DNA of 64,000 bases. Source: Hexactinellida sp. DTS-2022 (taxonomy: Eukaryota > Porifera > Hexactinellida). The notes beneath the pieces were generated by a model. It was given only the letters and a program-made list of their open reading frames with translations. It was not told where the DNA came from and searched no databases. Every line of letters starts with the position of its first letter. The stretch's first letter is position 1. Where the stretch lies: assembly GCA_028753945.1 (NCBI GenBank), contig JAPNXP010000003.1:1860001-1924000 (forward strand), given 5' to 3'. Below, piece after piece: positions 34,437-46,219 of the stretch. A program made the translations under genes and the position numbers.

Positions 34437-35830
34437 AAAGGATTTTCTAGCATTTCTTAAGCAAGCGACTTCAGACTTTAGTGATAGAGACCGCAATGTA
34501 ATTTTACAAATGGACGATATACATGTCAAGTCCACCGTTGCTTATATGGGAGGAAGAATACCTGGATATTCTTTGTTACCTAATGAACCAATTAAAACTC
34601 TTTTCGCTACAATGGTATCAAGCTTATCCAGAAAGTGGTCTCAAATTGTCCGCCTAATTCCATGTTCTTCTAACTCTGCTGACGAGATATTAGCAGTTAT
34701 TAAATCTGTTATTTGTGATGTAGAATGTTGTGGTCTGACAGTGCAAGTCATCTGCACTGACAACTATCCACTTAACGTTAGTTTTTCAAAAATATTCGAC
34801 ATATAACAAGACTTTATCTCCAAAAGTGATTCAAACAATGATCCAGAAAGAAAACTCTTTTTAAACTTTGACTTCCTCCACATAATTAAATCAATTAGAA
34901 ATAATTGGCTCAATTTAAAAGATTACGACCGTGCGTTTGCCTACCCAAATGCTTTAATTTTCCTAACATTGACGACACACACAAAGTAAATATTGCTCAA
35001 TTCCAAGATGTTCGATTACTTTACAAAATTAGCAAACTTCGCTCCTCAAACTGACACATCGTTTAACTGCAAAGGCTTGTTGGCCCACTGTCAACCTGGC
35101 TTTGAAAATATTTGATACATCAACACTTACAGCTCTTTTATTTACAACTCTAAGCGAACAGATTTTGAATCCCGAAAGACATGCGAATTTCTAGACATTA
35201 TTATAAAAGTATGGAAGATATTCAATATAATTACTACACATAAACACATACGACTTAATTAAGAGCTTTCAAGACCTCTTCACAATAATGATGAACGTAT
35301 AAATTTCCTCAGGCTCATTATCAACTTGCTTGCACGTTGGAGATCTCGTGAGGGTAAATATGGAAAATTATGTCTTCAGACATTACTAGCTTTTCCCATT
35401 CATGTCTAGCGCTGATCGAAATAGTAAATCTTCTGACTCATAACTGTGGTTTCGATTATGTACTTACATCACGACCACAAGATAACCCGATTGAACATCA
35501 CTTTGGGTTGTACCGTATGGTGTCAGGTGCACAATATCATTTCACTTTTACTCAAATACTTGAAAGCGACGGCGTATTAAACTATCAAGCATACTGAAGA
35601 GTTTCTAAAAAAAAACAATCGAATTACGTGAATCTAAAAGGTATAATCGAATCATTTCCTTACCACTTGATGAACCATCAGATTCATTAAATTTAGACAC
35701 ATATCGCCTAGCAATGGAACCTTTCCGACCCTCACACTGGAAACTTCACTGCTTCAATCAATTGCCTTTGTAAAAGCTTATGCAGTCCATATGTATTTCA
35801 AACAATATACTAAGTGCAAAATCTAGTTTG
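34437..35830 (+). pseudogene. Second P-element transposase, decayed (no THAP left)
   Basis: Fragments in order: FLKQATSDF, MDDIHVKSTVAYMGGRIPGY, ICTDNYPLN (34437-34806), LNFDFLHIIKSIRNNWLNLK (34855-34920), CGFDYVLTSRPQDNPIEHHF GLYRMVSGAQY (35440-35540) and LLQSIAFVKAYAVHMYF (35735-35800). They match the order of the copy at 17829-22916 and even keep the NPIEHHFG segment missing there. Many stops and shifts. The start and the THAP domain are absent; the sequence preceding 34437 belongs to the opposite-strand unknown ORF. Confidence 0.75.
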
Positions 35831-35914
35831 TTTTCTTGTTGTTGGATGAACAAATTCATTCAGCTTATCGACCGAGGTGCCCTCAAATGACCATCACATA
35901 TTGTGATAGATGCT

Positions 35915-36066
35915 ATTATTTAGAGAGTGTGTGTGTGTGTGTCCTCGCCAAGAAGCATGAAATTTTTGAATTTTAATGCTTTTTAAAAAGCAGGAAAATT
36001 TATTAATCGAACGGTTGTTGTAGGATGTGTTCTCCCGCGAAGCGTTCTAGCAAGCGAAGCCGCTAA
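35915..36066 (+). mobile_element. Short Helitron-like element
   Basis: A (GT)n run with TCCTCGCC follows an A/T start. The 3' end reads CCCGCGAAGCGTTCTAGCAA then GCGAAGCCGCTAAT, a mutated version of the CTAGT terminus. It lies just behind the second P-type pseudogene. Confidence 0.4.
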
Positions 36067-37829
36067 TAAGTATAAAAGTGAAATCCCTATTTTACATGCT
36101 TCCTCGCTCTACCAAAAAATACGATGACGTTGTATGATTGTTGAATATTTTAGAACAATATTTATTTCCCTTTGCTTTACCATTTTTATTTTAGGTTAGA
36201 ATTTCAGACCTCTTGATTTCAACTAACGGCGATTTAACTGAATACTGTATGAATCTTCCTATCGAGAATGAACGTAAAACTATTTCTGGTTGTCTAAGTG
36301 TGAAATTTCATGGCCTCAATTTATCAGGAGCTTTAAATCAACACTCTCCAGAATTACACGTATGACCTTGTATTTCGTATATTCTCAACTAATTTGGTTA
36401 TTTCAAGGTGCATTAGTTAGTTGCTGTTTTAGTTTTTCATATCTAGTTCATTTTGTAAAACACCAAACAAATTTAATATTCTTTTTCGCTTTCCAATAAA
36501 TTAACACAGTTTATTTCCACCTCCATAATAATTGAATACTTTCTAATTTCCCACGTTATTGACACTTTTAGGCTCGGCACACTTTATTTTTATTGGCTAC
36601 CTGGTTTGTTTCGTCATAGCCTACTAAACTCAGGCCTGAGTCCGCCTGACAATAAAACAAGGTAGATGCAAACGAATTCATATTTAAAATATATATGACT
36701 TGTTATTATTGAACGCTCACAGCTATTTTGACATATATTGTGTTGTATAGTCCACCAATGCATCGGAAAGTGTAATTTAGTAATATTGTTATACTTTGGT
36801 AAAGTATTAGGTACATTGTACAAAATATATTAGCATTTTTGATTAATGCATATCATATCTACAATTTTATAATATTACACTATTTAACTTATAGATTCTT
36901 CAATTTCAACTTCAACTATCTTTTCTTTTCACTCTACCAACGAATTATAATTATTTACCATATTATTATAAGATAATTCTAAGCTTCATTATGCGATTTA
37001 CGTGCAATGTCCCGACCTTTTATTTTGTAAATTGAAAATTGTTTGCGTCAATTACCACTTGACTCATTCACAAGTAATATAATAGAAATTCCATTTAAGG
37101 TTTCCCAGGCTTACAGATAGCATTAGCCTCCAGACATCTACGCACTTCTTAGGGTCACGATTATTGTCAATATTAGGACAATTTAATTGAAGCCAGTATC
37201 CGGCCAAATAGTTGATCCTTGACCCATTATACCAATATGTTAGCCGGAATGAAAGCTAGACACTAGAGTTGTTTATCAAGTATGATATTATGTGATCTTG
37301 AAGGTTTTATAGAAAAGTCACATGATCCAACTGATTAGATTTAATAAAATTATGTCACTACTTTCTTTGAAAGAAAGCTGTTGGTAAATATTAAAGTATA
37401 CTGGAAATTTCCCGATTCTCCGTTACTTTGTTACATTTAGTAATGGAGTAAAGGTAATGGAGTAACGGCAATGGTATATGTTTAAAATAATTATGAAATA
37501 CTTAATAGTGATAATGATCAGGTACTCTCACTTTTAGCTAAGGTACATGGTGCAAAGTTTGTCCTACTTGAGTGCTCCAAGCATTCTCAATTATAGATTT
37601 TATTGGTAATATATCAGCTTCGGAGGAAGTCATTACTTAGTTTTAATCTTAATTATTTAGTTAACACATAATCTATTCATTATTAATAAATTATTGCTCG
37701 CATTACCATTGCTCTGTTACCGTTATAACTTATGAGGTTAATTTATTCATTAAATATTATGTTTTTTGTTTAGATATATACTGCAACATGTATACTGTTG
37801 CGTGTACGTATTAATTACATCTCCATGTC
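36067..37829. other. No gene recognised
   Basis: Mostly AT-rich non-coding. A short + frame near 36190-36360 (ISTNGDLTEYC, KTISGCLSVKFHG) may be a remnant of a coding exon but matches nothing I know. GTAATGGAGTAAAGG-type repeats occur near 37440. Confidence 0.4.
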
Positions 37830-38548
37830 AGAGGACAAAATCGTTTTTGCTTCCATTCTGGAGATGATGTTGTCAAGGTATCAAGTGATGAAAACGACGA
37901 GCTGTAATTTTGTCTACATTGCAAGAAGTACCTCAAGGCGGACAAGAAAGGCTTCTCAAATCTTGGGAAACACATACCCCCAGAGTTGGAGGAGGCGAAG
38001 GTGTCTCTCAATGAATACTCACAATTCAACTACACAAGAATGCATGACACAGCCCCATCTAAAGCTGACTCATGAAGGATTCCAAGGGCTCAAGCCGAAT
38101 TTTCTTTCCAAGATCTCTCCAGAGTATCTCGAATTCAGGGCTAAAGTTTAGGAGGGTCTGGCAGACTGTGTTGCCCATTACCGCCATCGAAAGTACTCTA
38201 ATGAGTTCAGCTTTGTCTTATCTGGCACCTAAGATGCCCTTAGTGACTCAATTTGAAATTACCAGACTGCACAAAGACTCTGCAATTAGGTACCAACAAG
38301 TTGTGACAGATTATGTAATCTTCAAGTGTACGATCTGTGTGTCTAAGCCTAGATGGATGGTCGATCCACCAGATGCAGCTGGTCAGGCGTTTAGCATTCG
38401 TGGGGTTTAAAAATATTAAACAGCAAGAAACTGACAAGACTGCAGCTACTCTGAAACAGATCCCTACGAAGTGGTACCAGAGTATTGTACCCCCATACAT
38501 TAAATCGTCGCAATATCCTCCAATACATGCAGTATTATCGCAAATTGG
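37830..38548 (+). pseudogene. Broken coding region with a CxxC motif, function unknown
   Basis: One frame gives FCLHCKKYLKADKKGFSNLGKH and EEAKVSLNEYSQFN; the CxxC...H arrangement recalls a partial BED-type zinc finger. A later frame gives VGFKNIKQQETDKTAATLKQ and VPPYIKSSQYPPIHAVLSQI. Frames change at least twice. The second part ends where the GGCGCC repeat begins at 38549. It may belong with the block 39246-40700. Not identified. Confidence 0.35.
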
Positions 38549-39204
38549 CGCCTAAATAGCTTAACCACAAATCTGAGATTCTCAAAAGTGGTTCTAATGG
38601 ACTCCCATGGTTGAGTATCCCATATACATAGGCGTAGAGTTATTAATTATTTTACCAAAAGCTGACGGGGCGTGATTCTGTGTTTCAAAATAATTTTTCG
38701 CTCATAAACAATGGCCAAAATTTTGAATAGCGGTGTGGTCGTTATTCCAAAATCAATCAATTAATACTAATGTTGATAAGTGGTTGAACGAGAATATAAA
38801 TAGTAGTAGCAATATCGGGATGATCGTTATTCTGAAGTGGTCGTTAAGCGGGATTCCACAATTGGTATACTCGTACAATAAATTATTGATTTAATCCCGG
38901 AAAGTATAATTATTCTCCTTTGAAATAGTCATGATTTCATACTCTGTATATATTTATATATTTTCCGGAATCTTTAACAGAAAGCTGACGTGGCGAAGAG
39001 GCCTCCGCCCCGTAATGCATACGGGTTGACGGGGCGTGCCCCGGCCGCCCCGTCATACTCTACGCCTATGCCCATATACAACCCAAATTACAACAATAGG
39101 AGGCATAGTTTATCCTAGAATGTAAATTTGAAACTGGCCTCTTTGGTTTATGGCCTTCTCGGCGACATATATAGCCGTATATTAAGTAGGCCATGGAGGC
39201 GTGA
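38549..39204. repeat. Solo arm of the GGCGCC...AAGTAGGCCAT repeat
   Basis: It is the same sequence as the inverted arms of the element at 57086-59602 (blocks CTGAGATTCTCAAAAGTGGT and TCGGCGACATATATAGCC). This copy has an intact TATATAGCC site where 58998 carries a Tc1-type MITE, and is itself interrupted by the hAT MITE 38627-39070. Confidence 0.7.
38627..39070. mobile_element. hAT MITE with perfect 8-bp TSD
   Basis: Ends CATAGGCGTAGAG and CTCTACGCCTATG. CCCATATA is duplicated at 38619-38626 and 39071-39078. The copy at 58900 has the empty site CCCCATATACAACCC. Confidence 0.9.
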
Positions 39205-39245
39205 GTGGAATTCTCTACATTTTCATCAATTAAGTATTAAAGAAT

Positions 39246-40700
39246 ATGGATGTCTTAAATGCGTATTGTATTGAGACTGATTTCATCGAGCACCAAAAAC
39301 TGTTCAAATTCGAATCCTGCAACCGAAATCTTCACAAATTCCTCGAGCCGTTCTTAAATGTCTCACCTATCTCCAACATGTAGATCCAGTGGGTTTTATT
39401 TATTCCATTTATCGGAACGTGTTACGCCTCGTTCATAATCATCCAAGATTCTATCAATATAGGGAGATTTGATTCATATGAACGACAGTTCGCGGAATGT
39501 AAGGTTAATTCTGTAGTACAACGGTGCCAGTCAAGGGGTGAACTTACGCAGTACAAAGGTTATGGCCTCTTTTGCGCACAAAGCTCTCTGCAGCCTACCA
39601 TAAATGTTTCACTTGAACATAGGTACATTGTGACTGTAAAAGATACACTGAAACAGGGATGGATCCACCGGAGGGTTCAGGGGGTTGCACCCCCCCCCAA
39701 AATGGCTCAGGGGGAGTTCAAACCCCCCCAGTGGCGTTTCCAGGGGGGGATTTGGGTGTTGAAACATCCCCCTCATAACTGGTTTCCAAAAGGGATATGT
39801 TGTTATTTATAATACCTAAACATCTAAACGTCTTTGGTTAGTTTGGTACAACTGCACAATATTACACTCCTCCTACTATGTGACAAGAATAGCTTTACAT
39901 CGATGTTTGAGCGTCTAAGATTCAAAAAAATATCTGGGGGGGTTCCCCCCCAGATCCCTCCTTACCGTTGCTCGCTTCGCTCGCTCCAGAGACCCCCCCT
40001 CACGATAATCCCGGATACGCCGCTTCCCCCCCACCAAGAATATGATAATATAATCCAAAAGTATATCTAGGGACTGGCACAATTTCCGAGATTGGTTGAG
40101 AGAAATATATGAGAGTTCTCTTCCCAATCTTTTCTGTTAGTATTTTTGGGAACGTTATATATCAAATATCAGGAAAAATCGTTAACTGTTGATTCATTGT
40201 GATTGTTGGTTGATAGTTTAATTCAATCATTATTAATTTACAGTTTTGTATGAATTTAGAATAGATTTTTTGTTATATATTAAATATATTTCAACTTTCT
40301 TGAAAGTTGCTTTCTCAAGTGCAGTCCTTAAAAAAAGAACGTCCAAAAACTGGCACATTTGACTCGCTTTCGCTTCCTACGGCGTCCACAATTCTAATGC
40401 CAAACCCTGGGCATTGCACCCCCCCAGATATTTTGTGCTGGATCCATCCCTGCACTGAAACATTGGCACAAGGCCTTTCAACAAACGCTACTATATGCAC
40501 AGTCAGCTTTAGAATCAATTTTGTCCGCGAGTGATGATGATGATGATTGTGATGATCCTCCTTCTGGGAAGCGGTCAAAACTTACTTTAAACGAAATCTT
40601 ATCTGGAGAGGGATTCAACAACTTCAAAAAAGTAGGGCAGCCGCAAATGGCATCAACAGTCAGTAACCTAGATGCCCAGTTATGGACTAATAAGGGCTAG
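39246..40700 (+). pseudogene. Unknown protein-coding block split by a hAT element
   Basis: From ATG 39246 a single frame reads MDVLNAYCIETDFIEHQKLF, one TAG at 39381, then QDSINIGRFDSYERQF, GELTQYKGYGLFCAQSSL and IVTVKDTLK up to the hAT insertion at 39654. After the insertion (and one TSD copy) the same protein resumes: HWHKAFQQTLLYAQSALESI, an acidic Asp run, GKRSKLTLNEILSG and ASTVSNLDAQLWTN before TAG at 40698. Removing the 799-bp insertion and one TSD restores the frame. I do not recognise the family. It has polar, host-like or transposon-like composition and no known motif. Confidence 0.5.
39654..40452. mobile_element. hAT element with perfect 8-bp TSD
   Basis: TIRs start CAGGGATGGATCCA at both ends. 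CACTGAAA is duplicated at 39646-39653 and 40453-40460. C-runs and GCTCGCTTCGCTCGCT lie inside. No transposase. Confidence 0.9.
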
Positions 40701-42456
40701 TACGCAATCCGCTGGAAAGTAATCCCAAACGCACTTTTATGGCTTTCTCTGTGTTCTCATCTGCAAATGATATCCAATCTAGATGGTAAAATTTTGGAAA
40801 AGACACGAAACTCGCCTTCCATGCCTCAGGGTCTTGACAGGGATGGTCCATGCCCCTTCCGTTTTGGAATGGAGATATAGAACGCATTTTCTCCATATTA
40901 AAGCTACCTAATCAGCTTCACAGGAACATGTTGATTGCAAATAAGGAATTAATAACCGATAGTGAGAAGTGCTAGAAATGGATTGAAATAATAAATGATA
41001 TCCATTACCGTTACTCGCGATGTCCGCTACCTTTTCTTTTTCCGTTTCCGTTCTCGGCGACGCCCGTTATCGTTACTTTTTCTGTTACCGTACTCCGTTA
41101 CTGAGTAACGGAGCACATCACTGATAGGAAACATCATAAGTTTATGTATTTCGCCATTTGACGATGGCATTTTTCTCTCTAACTTAACTGCTTCTTGATT
41201 CGATAAGTAATTTATTTACTATCTAATCAAAACTATGATTATATATGTTCAAGAGTATGATAGTGAGGCAATCAAGAGATTCCAGATAATTGTAGCAACT
41301 GGGAGAAATTATTTCTGAGTTGAATACCAAATATGTGTTATCGTGAAATGCATAAAATAAGCACTTGAAACGACTTAAGAAAATCGGACCATGGATGAAA
41401 ATCGTGCACCCAGGTGGAAATTCAACGTTCACTCTGCACCTACGTACATGCCAAGTTTCAGCCCATCTGCTTTAAAGCTCTGGCCAGGCACCGTCCACGC
41501 AGAAAAATATATACCTATTAAGCAAAATATACAAAATTGGAGCTGTGCCGGCAGCATGTGCCTTGGAGGCACTATTTTTTGGTGGCTAGTTAATTAATAG
41601 AAACATGCGGTTGACACGACTACAATTTTGGATTTTTTGTCATCAACACCTAAATGTGTTAAGATCCATTTGTAAAGTGGTCACTAGCCAAAGAAATAAT
41701 TGATAAATTGGAAATTAGTTTCTATCTTAAACCAGTTTCGAGATTTATGACATTCATTAAAATTCATAAATTAACAATTGTTTATACGTATAATTTGTTA
41801 TTTTTTCTGCAATATTATCCACAGTTAATTTAATTTCGTCTAAACATATTGCTTTATTTTATTTTATTTTATTATATTTTATTTTATTTATTTTATTTTA
41901 TTTTATTTTATTTTATTTTATTTTATTTTATTTTATTTTATCCATTGTATTTAACAAGTAAATAGAAGCCAGTTCGAATTCACAAGTAGAATCAATTTAA
42001 TTTTCGCATGTTTGAAACAATAGAGTAAGATTTTACCAGTTGAATCAATATAATTGTTACAAGTTGAGATAATAGATTACATTTAATATATTTATTCATC
42101 TTGAAACAATAGGAATTAGACTTGACAGTTTTACTTAATGAGAAGTGTGAGGCAATAGGCACCCTAATAATGACACAAACCTAGGCAAATTGAACATTTG
42201 TGATTTGCCGAAGGGTTTAGAGTTTAATTCTCTATTCAAATATGTAAATTTTATCAAGTCCTTATTAGTTATTTAATATTATGAGCCATAATTAAGTCAA
42301 ATGTGTGTTAAAATTATTTGATCAAAAACCTGAACCCATGTGCACATCTGTAACCCATGAGACACCTGTCCTGAAAATTTCAGTTATTAGTTGAAAAAAA
42401 TATTGTATGTGGAGGGGAGGGGATACGGAAGCAAAATAACTAACAAAGGCTGTATG
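40701..42456. other. No gene; simple repeats and old repeats
   Basis: It holds a TTACTC/GTTACC-rich block (41010-41110), a relative of the GGAGGCACTAT hairpin at 41545-41650, a pentanucleotide (ATTTT)n run (41855-41940), and a block near 42330 (ACATCTGTAACCCATGAGAC) that is inverted relative to 6975-7000. Confidence 0.55.
41855..41940. repeat. (ATTTT)n microsatellite
   Basis: About 16 pentamer units with few interruptions. Confidence 0.9.
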
Positions 42457-42571
42457 ATTAACCTGGGCCACTATACCAGACTATATTCGGCACAGTAAAT
42501 AATAGTAACTATCCAAGGCAGTAATTTTAGAGCTGGGCCACTATACCATAGTATAGTCGGCACAGTGATAA
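42457..42571. repeat. Two copies of the TGGGCCACTATAC motif
   Basis: CTGGGCCACTATACC...CGGCACAGT occurs twice 75 bp apart, inverted relative to 6839 and 25018. It directly precedes the hAT transposase fragment. Confidence 0.5.
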
Positions 42572-43248
42572 CTTATATAAAGGTAGTGAGACCATACTAC
42601 AGCACCATGGCAGATGAATGTCTAGATATCACAACGGTAGAGGCACTGTCAGTATTCTGTCGCTGGGAGGAAGAAGGTTTACCTGTGGAGCATTTCTTAG
42701 AGATAGTTCACTTGCAGAAAGTAGATGCAGACTCAGCTCTGATCGAGTGTTTGAAGCAGAAAAATCTTCAGGTGGGAAATATTGTAGGAATGGGATTTGA
42801 TGGGGCAAACACATTCTCAGGAAGGAAAACTGGTGTTCAAGCTCGATTGAAGAAACTTGCACCTCATGCTATGTTTGTACACTGCCATTGCCATATGCTC
42901 CAGTTGGCATGTGTTCAAGCGGCTAATTCTACTACAAAAATAAAACATGTTTACACAACCTTTACTTCTGTGTGGAAAATTTTTCATTTCTCACCAAAGA
43001 GAACCGAAACTCTTATAGAAGTGCAGCGCGTCATAGACCTTCCTGAGTTGAAGCTAATTAAACCTTCAGATACACGCTGGCTCGCAGATGAAAGATGCGT
43101 AAAAGGAATAAAGATGAGTTATGCTGGAATTGTTATTGCTCTTGACAACATATATGAACCTACGCATGAGCCAGAAGCACTGGGACAACAACTGCAGCTA
43201 TCTTCTTCTACGTCTGTTGGGAGAAGAAAAATATTATTAAGAGTTTAA
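42572..43248 (+). pseudogene. hAT transposase fragment (ZMYM1-like catalytic core)
   Basis: The frame is open before the ATG at 42607, so the N-terminus is missing. It reads PYYSTMADECLDITTVEALS VFCRW, VEHFLEIVHLQK, VGMGFDGANTFSGRKTGVQA, FVHCHCHMLQLACVQAANS, RTETLIEVQRV and IKPSDTRWLADERCVKGI. MADE is the first catalytic Asp, GMGFDGA the second, and C/H residues with DTRW are typical of hAT. The frame shifts near 43190 and the hATC end is absent. No BED finger is attached. Confidence 0.82.
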
Positions 43249-44171
43249 TTCATGCCATAAATGGGTGTTGAAATTTCTTTGTTTACTCACACTTCAGTTT
43301 CAGTATACTGTTAAATCTAATTCTATAGTTTCAACTTGCAATAACAATAATGATTCAACCTGTGAGATCGAGTAGGCTTCTATTTTCTAGTTGAAAACTA
43401 AGATTCTACATTCCATAACAACGACAGATTAAGTGAATATATTTCATTCTGCAAGAATACTATTGACTAATATTATACTGACGTAATTATTAAATTAAAT
43501 TTAGTCAGTATTTAATTAACATATAGAGAAGCATCCCGTTTGATTATTGGGGTTGTCCAATGTGCTGAATTAAAATTTTCGTAGTCTATTTCATCTAAAA
43601 TTGTTATTTATAAGAAATAATTGTCTTAATAAATGTAAGTTCAGCTTGAAATTGGTGTTGAATAATTAATAAAGTTATTAAATATTTATACAAATTTGTT
43701 AAATATCTTAAATCTCAGAGATATACAAGATAGAAATAAACTTTCAATTTATCAATTGATCGTTGTGCCACGGAACATCTCTACAAATGGGTCTTCACAC
43801 CTTGAGGTGATGATGACACTATCAAAAAATGTGTTTTTACAATTTTGTGAATTATACATTTCGATTGGGTTGGTTGTTGTTGGGTATTATATCACCAACA
43901 CGCACATAAAAATGCTGAGTCACGCCTTTTATATTTACTGAACTTGAATACGTATCTCAGAAATGAAGTGAGATAAATGGAAACTTCCACCACTCTAAGG
44001 GGCGTTGCCTACTGAAACAATTTCTGAGAAAATTTTACACCTCATAGTGATGATGACATTGCAAAAAAATCCAAAATTGCTGCTGTGCCGACTGCATTTT
44101 CCTTGGAGGTACTATCAATTACCAACCGGTAGCCACCAAATGGAAATGCGTCGGCACAGCTGCAATTTTGG
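43249..44171. repeat. Dispersed repeat, long copy
   Basis: From 43270 it matches 7128-7340. From 43724 it matches 26594-27030, including the hairpin at 44080-44160 (GCTGTGCCGACTGCATT with AATGCGTCGGCACAGC). It preserves the uninterrupted ATACAAGATAGAAA site hit by a hAT MITE at 26040. Confidence 0.65.
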
Positions 44172-44362
44172 ATTTTTTTTAAGGTTGAGACCTTGGTGCA
44201 ATTCAGCGCGGTCTTGTTGTAACTCAACACTGCAGCGGCCGCGGCCGACCCATAATCGTGGTGTAACTCAACTCTGCAGAGACCGCTGCCGACCCGAATC
44301 GTGGTGTAACTCCAAAAATCTTGGTACAAAATTTACACCAAGATCGGCCTTTTAAAAAACCC
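44172..44362. mobile_element. hAT-type MITE related to 6056-6187
   Basis: Starts TTTTTTTTAAGGTTGAGACC, contains two CTGCAG...GACC units and ends GGCCTTTTAAAAAACCC. The internal GTGGTGTAACTC unit is duplicated compared with the 132-bp copy. No TSD seen. Confidence 0.6.
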
Positions 44363-45312
44363 TACGCTGTATGAAATCGATCATAACTATGAAAATAATT
44401 ATAGAATAGACTCAAAAATGAAAACCACTGATAGATATGGTTCTTCTTCATTGTTTGAAGAACGAGTGTTATCTTATCGGCGGATTCGCAGACATCACGT
44501 TTATGCTAATAACGCGAAAATTTACGCTGTAAGTGAAAAATTTCACATCAGCGGAAAGATGAAAGTTGTGACAACCCATATATCATCCCAAAATGCCAAA
44601 ATTCCTTAAGATGACTTAGCTATTTTAGTTCAAATTTTGACCTCGGTTTTTCCATTACAACTCAAAAATTATTCTTTATATCAAATTTTCCTTTCAATAA
44701 ATCACATGTCTGTCTCACCTATGACAACCTGTCATGTAAATTTCAAAACTAAATATTCATTTTTGAAAAAATATTATTAACATAAATTTCACTAAAATTG
44801 GCTTACAATGATGATTTGCATACCTATCCAATATCCATAATGTAGAATATGTTGTCAATACGTGTAATACCATTGTTAAGAATCTATTATGTCCTTTGTT
44901 TATAATTCAATGATTTCTCACTATAAATGACACACTGCCTTTCGCTACTTGATTTTCTACAAATTTATTCATTTTTTTCGAACACACATTTCACTTTTTT
45001 TTCGAACATCTTTTGACTTCACAGCATATTTCTCATCTCCATTTTCTTCTCATTTCATTTTCTGCTCTCTTCTTAATTTCTCCAAGTCAATTCTTCCAAT
45101 TCAAGTGAGTTTATTCATTTTATTTGCTTTAGTTACTTTTTTATATATTAATACCACCAGGGCAGGCCATGACCGGACCGATATTTTACCACTACATTTT
45201 GAAGGATCAGATCTAAAATTTAATTTACAATAACGTGGCCCTCAAGGTTTTGATGACCAAGGCCGGCGGAATGAAATTTCGACTGCCTAGAATACTAATA
45301 TAATTTATATAA

Positions 45313-45612
45313 GGCTATATAAATTAAATAACTTGTTTATCATTCCCGTCCGTCCCAATTTTTACCCCCCATCCGGATATATTTTATTATTATTTTATGA
45401 ACATAAACGTACAGATAATAGCTATGAATTTGTGTAATGTACTTCTAATGTATGATTTTTAATTAGTCTTGTATTTCAGGGCATTACTTTAATTCATTGG
45501 GCATTGTCTTTTGATTTTTTAATAAAATATAAATAAAATCCCGTCCGCCGTCCGCCGTTCGTATTTTCTGAAAAAAATCCGGATGATGAACAATTAATTA
45601 ATTTACCTGGCC
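45313..45612. mobile_element. PIF/Harbinger-like MITE, copy 3
   Basis: GGCTATATAAATTAAATAAC at the left and CCTGGCC at the right, flanked by TAA and TAT. Same body as 33176-33532 with deletions. Confidence 0.75.
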
Positions 45613-45627
45613 TATTATTACTATATG

Positions 45628-46168
45628 CAGTCGATACCAACGGACGATAAAAATTTGTTCGCTTTTCCGGAGTTCGTATTAACCGGAGTAATACCAATTG
45701 CCAGTGGCGTAAATTTGGGGGGGTGCTGGGGGTGCATGGCACCCCCAGCGGAAAATCATGCAGGCCTGGCACCCCCATGATTTTGTGTTGCCTTGCCAAG
45801 ACGAAATGCTTGGTTGTGCCGCTTGTGCTAAGATGTAGAATGGAGCAAACCATTTTCAAATACTTGAAATTAACGCGATCGAGGGAAGAACATTTTTAAA
45901 TACATTAAATTAACGCGAATAATTTTTTTTTAATATTCAAGTTAACGTCATCTAAATTAACCCTGTAATACGCTGTAATAGTTCTATCCACTACCAAATG
46001 TCTCTTTGGTGTAAGTGGGTTTGTGCCATGTTGGCATCCCATGACCAACCTCGAAGTATACGCCCCTCCAATTCAATCGCAATTGTAGGGACCTTATTTT
46101 GTGGAATTGTTCTACTTATCCGGAAATTCGTATTAATTAACCGTGTTCGTACTAACGAGGTTCTACTG
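45628..46168. mobile_element. pogo-like MITE (TA target) holding a hAT MITE
   Basis: The left end CAGTCGATACCAACGG and right end ACGAGGTTCTACTG followed by TA are imperfect inverted repeats. GTATTAACCGGAG and its complements recur inside. Interrupted by 45702-46067. Confidence 0.5.
45702..46067. mobile_element. hAT MITE
   Basis: Left end CAGTGGCGTAAATTTGG, right end the complement of AGGGGCGTATACTTCG. Flanks CCAATTGC and CCAATTCA are a decayed 8-bp TSD. It contains AAATTAACGCGA repeats like those at 53750-54040. Confidence 0.6.
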
Positions 46169-46219
46169 TAGTATATATGTATTGATTAATAATGATAATT
46201 ATTATTATTTCATCTAGTA

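Noticed and set aside
44949-45233. Phe/Ser-rich ORF as a membrane protein
   Set aside because: Low-complexity T/C-rich strand; hydrophobicity follows composition.
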